Part shown: one piece after another, positions 26,331 through 34,477 of the stretch
Numbering within the stretch: position 1 is the first letter of the stretch
How the letters are laid out: each line of letters opens with the position of its first letter
NCBI RefSeq assembly: GCF_031458115.1
Contig: NZ_JAVDXV010000003.1
Location: 248,001-312,000, forward strand
Reading direction: 5' to 3'
DNA: 64,000 bases
Source of the DNA: Pelomonas asaccharophilus_A
GTDB lineage: Bacteria; Pseudomonadota; Gammaproteobacteria; Burkholderiales; Burkholderiaceae_C
Position numbers and translations under genes: made by a program
Notes under the pieces: model-generated
The model's database searches: none
Told to the model about the DNA's origin: nothing
The model's input: only the letters and a program-made list of their open reading frames with translations

Positions 26331-28925
26331 TCATGCCACTCGGGCTACGCCCTCGCCGGGTAGTGCTCTGAGGCCAAGCCCCAAAAGCAGCAGCGCAAAG
26401 AAGATGAAGCCGATGCGCGGTGCGTCCAGCAGGCTGTCGAAGGCGCCCACCGTGCCGAAGCCGATCAGCGCGGCCACGAAGGCCGGCGCGAGCGGGTGGT
26501 CGCGGCCGCGGCCGAAGCTCAGCCGCACCAGCACCAGCACGTACAGGCTGCCCGCCAGCGCCAGCCCGATCAGGCCCTGCTCGAACAGCACATGCAGCGC
26601 CGCGTTCTTGATGTGCCAGGGCAGGTGATGGCGGTCGCTGGAGAAGAACCAGCGCGCCATCTCGCGGTTGAAGTCGCCGTTGACCAGCAGCGCCCGGCCC
26701 TGGCTGTCGTGCATCGCGATGCGGCTGATGTCCACGCGCGCGCCGCGCGTGCCCAGCGACAGCGAGAACGTGACGAAGCGCGGCGCCCACCAGTCGCCGC
26801 CCATCTGCGTCACCGGCCCCAGCTTGAACTTGTGGGTCTGCCAGGCGGCTGGTGTGTCCGGCGGGGCATCCGCGGCGCGCTCGGGCTTCAGGATGGTCTC
26901 GGCGCCGAAGCAGTTGTCGGGGTACAGCAGGTTCTTCTCGCACAGCTGCAGCCCGAGCACGGCGTCCTGCGCGGTGCGACCCACCAGCGTCACCGTGACC
27001 GGGCCGGGTGCCGGGGTCGCGACGCGCTGGCTCATGCGGAACTGTTCGCCGCGCCCCTGGATGTGCTTGCCGGCGGTCAGCGCCAGGAAGGCCTCGTCCT
27101 CGTCGGTGCGCAACCGGTAGTCGCCGACCTGGTACTGCTCGGGACCGTCATAGAGATTGCTGGCCACGTAGCGGCCGGAGCCCTTGCCCAGCAGCCATTG
27201 CCGGCCGCCGTGCAGCAGGCGCAGGCCGTCGTGCCAGTGCGTGAGCCGGGTCTGGCCGTCTTCCTTCCACGTCGCGACGCGGTCGCGCAGGTAGGCGCCG
27301 CCGCCCAACGCGGCCACGACGGCCATCACCAGCACCAGCCCGGCCACCAGCAGCGCACGCTTGCGCCAGCCGGCCGCGCCCGTCTCGCGCAGCGGCCACA
27401 GCCGGTGCTCCAGCAGCATGGCCGCGAACACGCTGGCCAGCGCGAGGCCGGCTGCCAGCGAGGTGTAGCGGCCGGTCGTGCCGCCCCAGTAGTCGGCCAC
27501 GATGACCATGCTGGCCAGCAGCCAGAACCAGGCCGTGGCCGTCAGCAGCACGTAGATGGGACGGGTCTGGTCGGGCTTGTCCAGCCATCGCAGCGCTGCG
27601 CAGCACAGCAGCGCGACGAAGTTCAGCACATAGGCCGCCTTCGGAACGGCGGTGGACAGCGCCCAGCTGGCCGCGCCCAGCAGCAGCGCGAGCAGGCCGC
27701 CCATGATCAGCGCCGTCAGCCGCTGCCCCAGGGGTGGCCGCCACAGGCTGGCCGGCAGCGTCAGCAGAACCACCATGACGAAGAACAGCGCCAGCAGGCC
27801 GCGGTAGCCGCCGCCGCCGAACACCAGCGTCGCGGCCAGCGCGAAGGCCGCGGCCATCGCCAGTGCGCCGATCTTGGCCAGGCGTGGCAGCGGTTCGTCG
27901 ACGGCGCCCAGCGTGCTGTCGGCGTGGCTGCTGCTTTCCGGGCCGGCACCGGCCGCACGGCGGCGCTGCGCGTCCGCCAGCAGGACCATGGGCGCCAGCG
28001 CCAGCGGCAGCGCCAGATACACGCCGCGCGAGAACGTCGTCAGCACGGCATAGACCGCCAGCAGCGCGATGCCCATGCCGATGGCGAAGCGCCAAGGCGA
28101 GCGCGTGCGCAGCAGCGCCAGCAGCGCGAATGGCAGCGTCAGCACGAGGAAGCCGTCCAACGCGGCGCCGCCCACGTGCATCTCCCAGAACAGCGCGGTC
28201 GTGCGGTAGTCGGTGGAGAAGTCCAGCAGCCCCGTGTAGGCCAGGCGCTCCCACAGCGCCGCGGCGCAGCCGCCGGCCAGCGCCAGCACCAGGCCCAGCA
28301 GCAGCCCGCGTGAGAAGCCGCGGGGCCGCGCGGCCGCCGCGGCGGTCCACAGCGGCAGCAGCGCCAGCACCAGGAACACCGCCTTGGCATTGCGCACCGA
28401 GTTCATCGCCTCGTGGTAGCCGTGGAACCAGCCGAATTGGAAGCCGCCGGCATCGGAGAAGCCACGCTTCACGCTCCACAGCGTGGACAGCGCGAAGGCC
28501 AGCACCAGCATGACGGCCAAGGGTGAATACACCAGCCCATGGCGCCAGGCCGGCGCGCGGTCGCGCGCATTGAGCTGCAGCGCATAGGCCAGGTAGCCAC
28601 CGCAGCCGCAGGCGGTGACGAGAAGGTCCATCTCCTCGAAACTGATCCAGCCGCTCCACGGTGCCAAGCCGATCAGCGGCAAGGGTGCAAACAGCAGCAC
28701 CGGCGTCTTGACCCAGAACAGTGCCGCGGCCAGCACGGCCAGCCCCCAGGCGGCCAGCGCCAGCGGGCCCGACAGCGGGTGGTGCCAGGCCAGCTCGGCG
28801 CCGATCAGACCCAGCCCCAGGCCGGCGGCCAGCGCCAGCCATTGCGTCCTGGTGGTGGGCAGCTTGAGCTGCAGCTCGCCCAGGCCCAGCAGGCCAGTGG
28901 CCGGCGTGGCGCCGACGGCGGCCAT
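26331..28925 (-). CDS. O-antigen ligase-family polytopic membrane protein with extra periplasmic domain
   Basis: About 864 residues if the Met at 28925 is used; no clear ribosome site supports it, and the open frame extends further upstream. It has roughly a dozen or more hydrophobic helices. The final section carries PWHIKNAALHVLFEQGLIG, matching the His-containing Wzy_C/WaaL pattern of O-antigen ligases. Between the helix blocks lies an unusually long soluble region (about residues 590-760) containing ALLVNGDFNREMARWFF, a carbohydrate-binding jelly-roll-like start. It probably polymerises or ligates surface polysaccharide, consistent with the PEP-CTERM/exopolysaccharide context. Substrate unknown. 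Confidence 0.72.
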   Translation of the reverse strand: MAAVGATPATGLLGLGELQLKLPTTRTQWLALAAGLGLGLIGAELAWHHPLSGPLALAAWGLAVLAAALFWVKTPVLLFAPLPLIGLAPWSGWISFEEMDLLVTACGCGGYLAYALQLNARDRAPAWRHGLVYSPLAVMLVLAFALSTLWSVKRGFSDAGGFQFGWFHGYHEAMNSVRNAKAVFLVLALLPLWTAAAAARPRGFSRGLLLGLVLALAGGCAAALWERLAYTGLLDFSTDYRTTALFWEMHVGGAALDGFLVLTLPFALLALLRTRSPWRFAIGMGIALLAVYAVLTTFSRGVYLALPLALAPMVLLADAQRRRAAGAGPESSSHADSTLGAVDEPLPRLAKIGALAMAAAFALAATLVFGGGGYRGLLALFFVMVVLLTLPASLWRPPLGQRLTALIMGGLLALLLGAASWALSTAVPKAAYVLNFVALLCCAALRWLDKPDQTRPIYVLLTATAWFWLLASMVIVADYWGGTTGRYTSLAAGLALASVFAAMLLEHRLWPLRETGAAGWRKRALLVAGLVLVMAVVAALGGGAYLRDRVATWKEDGQTRLTHWHDGLRLLHGGRQWLLGKGSGRYVASNLYDGPEQYQVGDYRLRTDEDEAFLALTAGKHIQGRGEQFRMSQRVATPAPGPVTVTLVGRTAQDAVLGLQLCEKNLLYPDNCFGAETILKPERAADAPPDTPAAWQTHKFKLGPVTQMGGDWWAPRFVTFSLSLGTRGARVDISRIAMHDSQGRALLVNGDFNREMARWFFSSDRHHLPWHIKNAALHVLFEQGLIGLALAGSLYVLVLVRLSFGRGRDHPLAPAFVAALIGFGTVGAFDSLLDAPRIGFIFFALLLLGLGLRALPGEGVARVA

Positions 28926-29093
28926 CAGCGTTGGCGCCGCGGGCTGGCCAGCGGCAGGGTGGGGCAGATGGCGGTCAGGAATGCAGGCAGCGAGCGGGCC
29001 ATGGCGAACCTTCGAATGGGGGCCGCATTGTTGCCGAGCGTCGCCCCTGGCGCACCCCCACACAATCCCCCGGACGCAGGTCTGCGACCGTCT

Positions 29094-30062
29094 TCAGGAC
29101 GTGGCCGTGCCCAGCCCCAGCAGCCGGCGCCACCAGGCCGGGCGGGCGCCGGCCGGGGTGGGTGGCGGATCCGCCGCGGCGCTGCTGCGCGCCGGGGTCA
29201 GGCCCAGCCACTCGCGCAGTTCGTCGGCCAGGCCTTCGGCACCGCGCGTGCGCAGCTCGGGCGATTCCGCCATCGTCGCGCGCAGCAGCGCGTCCAGCTT
29301 GATCTGCTGCTCTTCCTTCAGACGCGGCCATTGGTCGCCGGCGCTGCCGCGCAGCGGCGCCGGGCCGGTGGGCGTGTCTTCCCAGCCGCAGATCAGCACG
29401 CGGGCGAAGGCGCCCAGGCCATAGACCTCGCTGGCCAGGCTGGGTGGGCCGCCGGCACGGCGCTCGGGGGCGACGAAGGCCGGCGCGGCGCCCAGGCTGA
29501 GGCCGCGGTCGAAGGGGTCTGTGGGGTCGGGGATGCGGGCCAGGCCCAGGCCCATCAGGCGCACCTGGCCTTCGGGGTTGAGCCAGATCATGGCCGGGTC
29601 CAGCTCGGCCAGCAGCCAGCCCTGCTGGTGGGCCGAGCGCAGCGCCTCGCACAGCTGTACCAGCAGCTCGATGCGCGCGCGCAGGCCCAACTGGTGCAGT
29701 TGCGGCAGCAGCGGCTCGCCATGCTGGCCTTCGATGATCAGATAGGGGTGGGCGTCGGGCGTCACGCCGCTGTCGCTGGGCACGGCGATGTGCGGGTGCT
29801 GTAGCCGGGCCAGGTCGCCGGCCTGGTCCGCATAGCGCAGCATGACGCCGGCGCCCTGGTCGCTGCGGTCCAGCACCAGCACGGCGGCCTTCTGCTCGGT
29901 GGCCATGCCGTGGTGGGCGCCGTACCACTGACCCGCGTGGGCCTGCTCGCCGTCCGGCAGCGGCTTCTCCAGCCGCCAGACGCCCAGCGCCTGGCCTTCG
30001 TCCAAAGGGGCGGCGGCGGCAGGTGGGGGCAGCTTCACATTGGGCATGCGCATGGACCGCAT
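29094..30062 (-). CDS. Kinase-fold protein lacking catalytic residues (pseudokinase)
   Basis: A 322-residue Ser/Thr-kinase-like protein. The C-lobe is recognisable: HQQGWLLAELDPAMIWL aligns with the catalytic loop, VRLMGLGLAR with the DFG region, and VAPERRAG, then SEVYGLGAFARVL with the APE motif and helix F. But HRD is replaced by Leu-Ala-Glu (151-153), the catalytic Lys by Asp155, the metal-binding Asn by Met158 and the DFG Asp by Gly171; no VAIK lysine is evident. Phosphotransfer is therefore unlikely. The C-terminal tail is Pro/Ala-rich without a membrane helix. The partner is unknown. Confidence 0.75.
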   Translation of the reverse strand: MRSMRMPNVKLPPPAAAAPLDEGQALGVWRLEKPLPDGEQAHAGQWYGAHHGMATEQKAAVLVLDRSDQGAGVMLRYADQAGDLARLQHPHIAVPSDSGVTPDAHPYLIIEGQHGEPLLPQLHQLGLRARIELLVQLCEALRSAHQQGWLLAELDPAMIWLNPEGQVRLMGLGLARIPDPTDPFDRGLSLGAAPAFVAPERRAGGPPSLASEVYGLGAFARVLICGWEDTPTGPAPLRGSAGDQWPRLKEEQQIKLDALLRATMAESPELRTRGAEGLADELREWLGLTPARSSAAADPPPTPAGARPAWWRRLLGLGTATS

Positions 30063-30218
30063 ATTAGGGGTGACCCGGAGGGCCCCGCCATCCCATGCTG
30101 CAACAAAGCCGGGCGGCCGCGCATTCGCTCACGGCGACCGCGGCGCTGGCCGTTGTCGAAAGCTGGGGTGGCCGGGCTCCGGGATACTGGCTTGCAATAG
30201 CCATACCAACGGCCCCCC

Positions 30219-31193
30219 ATGCTTGCCGTCCTCGCCACGACCTTCCCCTTCTTCGCGCTGGTGCTGTGCGGCTGGCTGGCCGCCGAGCGCGGCTGGCTGC
30301 CCGACAGCGCCATCCCGGGCCTGAACGGCTTCGTGCTGTTCTTCGCGCTGCCCTGCCTGCTGTTTCGCTTCGGGCGCGACACGCCCATCTTCGAGCTGCT
30401 GAACCCGGCGCTACTGGGCGTCTACCTGGCCGCGGCGCTGCTGATCGTGTTCTTCACGGTGACCGTGACGCTGAGGCCGCCCGTGGGCATGAAGGACGCG
30501 GCCCTCGGCGCGCTGGTGGCGGCCTTCCCCAACACCGGCTTCATGGGCGTGCCGCTGATCGTCGCGCTGCTGGGCAGCCAGGCGGGCGGCGTGGTCATCT
30601 CCACCATCCTGGCCGACCTGTTCGTCACCAGCTCGGTCTGCATCGCTCTGGCCCAGGCCGGCACCAACATGCGCGCCGAACGGGCCGCTTTCGTGCAGGC
30701 GTTGAAGGCCGCGGGCTCCAACCCGCTGCCCTGGTCCATCGGCCTGGGCGCGCTGTGCGGCACCCTGGGGCTGGAGTTGTGGGGGCCGCTGAACAAGGCG
30801 GTCGCGATGCTGGCCGACGCGGCGTCGCCGGTGGCGCTGTTCACGATAGGCGCCGTGCTGAGCCGCTCGGGCCGCGCCAACCGCGCGGCCGGTCGCACGA
30901 CGCCGCCGCGGCACTACCTGCCGGTGGCCGCGATCAAGCTGCTGTTGCACCCGGCGCTGGTGTTCGCCCTGGCGGCCGCCGCGCGCTGGCTGGGCGCACC
31001 GCTGTCGCAGGGGCAGGTCATTGCGCTGACGCTGGCGGCCGCGCTGCCCAGCGCCAGCAATGTGTCGCTGCTGGCCGAGCGCTACGGCGCCGACAACGGC
31101 CGCATCGCGCGCATCATCCTGGCGTCCACGGCGCTGGCCTTCCTGAGCTTCAGCGCGCTGGCGACGCTGCTGATCGAGGCTGCGGCAACGTGA
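30219..31193 (+). CDS. AEC-family (auxin efflux carrier-like) transporter
   Basis: A 324-residue membrane protein with about ten helices in the AEC/BART layout. FPNTGFMGVPLIVALLG is the conserved helix 4 region, and LPSASNVSLLAERYG the matching one in the second half. Such proteins are thought to move organic acids or malonate-like anions. The last 44 bases overlap the end of the convergent histidine kinase gene on the other strand. Confidence 0.88.
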   Translation: MLAVLATTFPFFALVLCGWLAAERGWLPDSAIPGLNGFVLFFALPCLLFRFGRDTPIFELLNPALLGVYLAAALLIVFFTVTVTLRPPVGMKDAALGALVAAFPNTGFMGVPLIVALLGSQAGGVVISTILADLFVTSSVCIALAQAGTNMRAERAAFVQALKAAGSNPLPWSIGLGALCGTLGLELWGPLNKAVAMLADAASPVALFTIGAVLSRSGRANRAAGRTTPPRHYLPVAAIKLLLHPALVFALAAAARWLGAPLSQGQVIALTLAAALPSASNVSLLAERYGADNGRIARIILASTALAFLSFSALATLLIEAAAT

Positions 31194-32499
31194 GCGCCAC
31201 GCGCAGGCCGCCGCCGTCGCGGTTGGCCAGCGCGATGCGCCCGTCGTGCGCCTCGGCGATCTCGCGCGCCAGCGCCAGGCCCAGGCCGGTGCCGCCCTGG
31301 CTGCCCGGCTCGGCACGCTTGGTCGAATAGAACGGCAGCAGCGCCTGCGCCAGCACCGCCTCGCTCATGCCGGGCCCGCGGTCCAGCACCTCGATGCGCA
31401 ACTCGTCACCGGCGGTGCTCAGGCGCAGAGCGACCTCGTCGGGGTCGCTGCCCGACTCGTGCGCGTTCTTGATGAGGTTCATCAGCGCCTGCTCGATCTG
31501 CGCCGCGTCGAACCAGCCGGGCTCCGCCGGGACATCGCCGTCCAGGTTGAACTCGCCCAGCGTGGCCAGCCGCTCCAGGAAGGCCGGCCATGCGACCGCC
31601 TCGCGCCGCGGCGCCGGCAGCTTTGCGAACGCTGCATAGCCGCTCAGGAAGCCGTGCAGGTGCGAGGCCCGCTCGCCGATGCTGGCCAGCACCTGCGTCA
31701 GCCGCGCCGTGTCCCCACGGCGCGCCAGCTCGGCGCCGCTGTGCGCCAGCGACGAGATCGGCGCCAGCGAGTTGTTCAGCTCGTGGCTCAGCACGCGGAT
31801 GACGCGCTTCCAGGTCGAGACCTCGGCGCGCGACAGCTCGCGCGTCATGCGCCGCAGCAGCCGCAGCCGGTGCGGCTGGCCCTGCAGCCGGAACGCGCGC
31901 GTGCTGTGGTGGAAGGTCTCTTCCGAGCCATCGGGCAGCGTCACGGTGAACAGCCGGTCGCCGTCGCCGGCCAGCGCCTCGCGCAGCGTCTGCGGCAGGT
32001 CCGCGATGACGGTGGGGAAGTCCAGCCCGGTCAGGCTGCGGCCGTCGCTCAGCAGCTGGCGTGCGGCCAGGTTGGCGATGGCGATGCGTTCGCTCTGCGC
32101 CGTCAACACCAGCGCGGTGGGCGTGTTCTGCACCACGGTGTCCAGCAGCAGCTCGCGCTGCGCCAGGTGCTGGCGCTGCTCGCGAAAGGCCAGGCCCAGC
32201 TCCGCATGCATGCGGGTCAGCTCGGCCAGCTCGCGCGGGCCGTCGGCGACGAGATTGAGGCTGAAGTCGCCGTCGCGGTAACTCAGCACCGCGCCCTCCA
32301 GCGCCCGGGTCAGACGATGCAGCGGCGCCAGCCAGCGCGCCGCGAGCCAGCCCAGCAGCGGCAGCATCACCGCGACGGCCAGCAGCAGCGCGCTGACATC
32401 GTTCAGGCCCAGGCGCCGCACGCCCAGGATGACCAGCGGCGGCACCGCCGCGGCCGTGGCCAGCGACAGCAGCGCGCGGGTGCGCAGGGACAGCGTCAT
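31150..32499 (-). CDS. NtrY-like sensor histidine kinase
   Basis: A 449-residue kinase: two N-terminal helices with almost no periplasmic loop, a HAMP-like linker, a PAS-like region (VVQNTPTALVLTAQ), phosphoacceptor His in RVLSHELNNSLAPI, and ATP-binding boxes NLIKNAHE, DRGPGM, and GGTGLGLAL. The absence of a periplasmic sensor suggests a membrane or cytoplasmic cue. It is translated just after the sigma-54 regulator gene (ATGA overlap at 32496-32499). Confidence 0.9.
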   Translation of the reverse strand: MTLSLRTRALLSLATAAAVPPLVILGVRRLGLNDVSALLLAVAVMLPLLGWLAARWLAPLHRLTRALEGAVLSYRDGDFSLNLVADGPRELAELTRMHAELGLAFREQRQHLAQRELLLDTVVQNTPTALVLTAQSERIAIANLAARQLLSDGRSLTGLDFPTVIADLPQTLREALAGDGDRLFTVTLPDGSEETFHHSTRAFRLQGQPHRLRLLRRMTRELSRAEVSTWKRVIRVLSHELNNSLAPISSLAHSGAELARRGDTARLTQVLASIGERASHLHGFLSGYAAFAKLPAPRREAVAWPAFLERLATLGEFNLDGDVPAEPGWFDAAQIEQALMNLIKNAHESGSDPDEVALRLSTAGDELRIEVLDRGPGMSEAVLAQALLPFYSTKRAEPGSQGGTGLGLALAREIAEAHDGRIALANRDGGGLRVALTLPQPRSAASPAR

Positions 32500-33839
32500 G
32501 GGTTGATGCCGTAACGCTCAAGCCGCCGGTACAGCGCTTGCCGCGACAGACCCAACTGCGTCGCCGCGCGGCTGACCACGCCGCCGGCCGCGGCCAGCGC
32601 GGCGACAACCACCTCGCGGCTGGGCTCGTCCAGGTTGCGCCACGCGCCGCCGCCGTTGCTGCCGGCTTCCTCCAGACCCAGCAACGTTGGCGTGATCTCG
32701 CCGCCGCCACACAGCAGCGCCGCGCGCTCGACAGCGTTCTTCAGCTCGCGCACATTGCCGGGCCAGCGGTGCGCCAGCAGCGCGTCGCGCGCCGCATCGC
32801 TCAGACGCGCGCGGCCGGCCAGGAAGTGCTCGGCCAGCGGCAGCACGTCGTCGCGCCGCTCGGCCAGCGCCGGCAGCTTCAGCTCGATGAGGTTGAGGCG
32901 GTAGAACAAGTCCTCGCGGAAGCCACCGGTCTTCACCATCGCGCGCAGGTCTGCGTTCGTCGCGCTCAGCACGCGCACGCGGGTCTGGCGCGTCTTGCTG
33001 GAGCCCAGGCGTTCGAACTGGCCGGTCTCCAGCACGCGCAGCAGCTTCATCTGCCCGGCCAGCGGCAGGTTGGCGATCTCGTCCAGGAACAGCGTGCCGC
33101 CGTCCGCCGCCTCGAAGCGACCCACGCGCGCCTTGGCCGCGCCCGTGTAGGCACCGCTGTCGCTGCCGAACAGTTCCGCCTCGATCAGGTCGGCCGGCAG
33201 CGCGCCGCAGTTCAGCGCGACGAAGGGGCCATCCTTGGCCGCCGAGTTCGCATGCACAAAGGCCGCGATGCGCTCCTTGCCCGCGCCGTTGGGCCCGGTG
33301 ATCAGCACCGGCACCGGCGCCGCGGCGACCTGGCCGGCCAGCTCCAGCAGGTTGGCCATCGCGTCCGATGCGAACACCAGGCCCGCCAGGTCGTAGCGCC
33401 GCGCCAGCGCCGCGCGCCGCGTGGCCCGTGCCTCGCGCAGCTGCGCGATCTCGCGATTGGCCTCGCCCAGCTCCAGCAGGTTCTCCACCGTCGCCACCAG
33501 CTTGGCGTCGTCCCACGGCTTGGCCAGGTAGTCGGCCGCGCCGGCCTTCACCAGCGCGACGGCCGCGTCCAGCCGCGTCCAGGCGGTCAGCAGGATGATG
33601 GGCAGGTCGGGGTGCTTCGCGCGGATCGCGCGGAAGAGTTGCTCGCCCTCTTCGCCGGAGGTCGTGTCGGCCGTGAAGTTCATGTCCTGGATGACCAGGC
33701 CGAACAGTCGCGCCTCCAGCAGTGCCAGGCCGGCCTCGGGGCTCGCGGCGACACTGGCCTCGATGTCGTGCAGCGACAGCAATAACTCCAGCGCCTGGCC
33801 CACGCCGGGGTGGTCGTCGATGATGAGCACGCGCCTCAT
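32496..33839 (-). CDS. Sigma-54-dependent response regulator (NtrC/NtrX type)
   Basis: A 447-residue regulator with three domains. The receiver has phosphoacceptor Asp in LVIQDMNF; the AAA+ domain has Walker A ITGPNGAGKE, a GAYTGA loop (variant of GAFTGA that contacts sigma-54) and GGTLFLDEIANL. The C-terminal Fis-type helix-turn-helix includes SRAATQLGLSRQALYRR. It should activate sigma-54 promoters when phosphorylated by the kinase encoded immediately after. It overlaps the lipoprotein gene upstream by 4 bases, so the three genes form one operon. Confidence 0.92.
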   Translation of the reverse strand: MRRVLIIDDHPGVGQALELLLSLHDIEASVAASPEAGLALLEARLFGLVIQDMNFTADTTSGEEGEQLFRAIRAKHPDLPIILLTAWTRLDAAVALVKAGAADYLAKPWDDAKLVATVENLLELGEANREIAQLREARATRRAALARRYDLAGLVFASDAMANLLELAGQVAAAPVPVLITGPNGAGKERIAAFVHANSAAKDGPFVALNCGALPADLIEAELFGSDSGAYTGAAKARVGRFEAADGGTLFLDEIANLPLAGQMKLLRVLETGQFERLGSSKTRQTRVRVLSATNADLRAMVKTGGFREDLFYRLNLIELKLPALAERRDDVLPLAEHFLAGRARLSDAARDALLAHRWPGNVRELKNAVERAALLCGGGEITPTLLGLEEAGSNGGGAWRNLDEPSREVVVAALAAAGGVVSRAATQLGLSRQALYRRLERYGINP

Positions 33840-34285
33840 GAGGACTTGGGCTCCAGCCAGGTTCGCTCCGACGTCTCGCGGTGGATGCGGAACACGGCCG
33901 CCGAGCGCGGCTGGCTGCGCGGCGGCGTGGTGAAGTCGAGCCGGCCATTGGCCAGCGCGTGCAGTTCGATGTGGGTCAACTTGTTGTTCAAGGCAAAGGC
34001 GATGGCCACGCAATCTTCGGGAACGACGGTGTAGCGCACGATGCGGCCGCAATGGTTGCGGCCAGCGCCGATGAATTCGCAGATCTCCTCGCGCGTGCTG
34101 CCGGGCTTGAACACGACGAAGCGGTCCCAGCCGAAGCTGGTCAGCTTGCCGAGATCCACCTCACGTGCCGACGGGTCACGCACGATGTCGCCGACGCGCT
34201 GGCTGATCATGCCGGGGCCGTTGGCGACCTCGCTGCAGGCGGCGAGGGCGAGGCACAGAAGCAGGAAGGCGAGGACGCGCGGCAT
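33836..34285 (-). CDS. Small lipoprotein heading the NtrYX-like operon
   Basis: A 149-residue lipoprotein: signal peptide with lipobox LAAC (Cys17). The mature part has FVVFKPGSTREEIC and RYTVVPEDC, giving a few Cys residues that may pair. I do not recognise the family. Its stop overlaps the regulator start (ATGA), so it may be the signal-sensing partner of a kinase that has no periplasmic domain of its own. That role is inference. Confidence 0.7.
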   Translation of the reverse strand: MPRVLAFLLLCLALAACSEVANGPGMISQRVGDIVRDPSAREVDLGKLTSFGWDRFVVFKPGSTREEICEFIGAGRNHCGRIVRYTVVPEDCVAIAFALNNKLTHIELHALANGRLDFTTPPRSQPRSAAVFRIHRETSERTWLEPKSS

Positions 34286-34477
34286 GGGGCGAGGATAGCG
34301 GCGGAGGTGCGCATGCTCGGGAGTCGGGCGGCGAGACGTCGGTCGCGGTGTTATGCCGGCGCGTGATCGGCATCGCGCTTAGCGAGCGTTCCAGGCCGGC
34401 AAGAGCGCGTGCTCAAATATCTTGCAAGAGTCGCGAGTGATCCGCACACAACACGTTAGATCTGGGGAGACTATTCA
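34286..34477. other. Spacer upstream of the TIR-SIR2 gene
   Basis: A 192-base spacer between two divergent transcription units. GC content falls from left to right. GGGGAGA at 34464-34470 is the probable ribosome site for the TIR-SIR2 gene. A GTTAGAT close to the gene resembles half of an integron attC core, but the rest of such a site is missing. No other gene or clear promoter boxes are supported. Confidence 0.4.

Noticed and set aside
28926..29093. Possible extra coding sequence upstream of the O-antigen-ligase-like gene
   Set aside because: The open frame continues but shows no signal peptide or homology-like pattern; an ATG at 29002 is in another frame.
34455..34462. GTTAGAT before the TIR-SIR2 gene, resembling an integron attC core half-site
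   Set aside because: No matching RYYYAAC half upstream, no full attC after the gene, and no integrase in the window.
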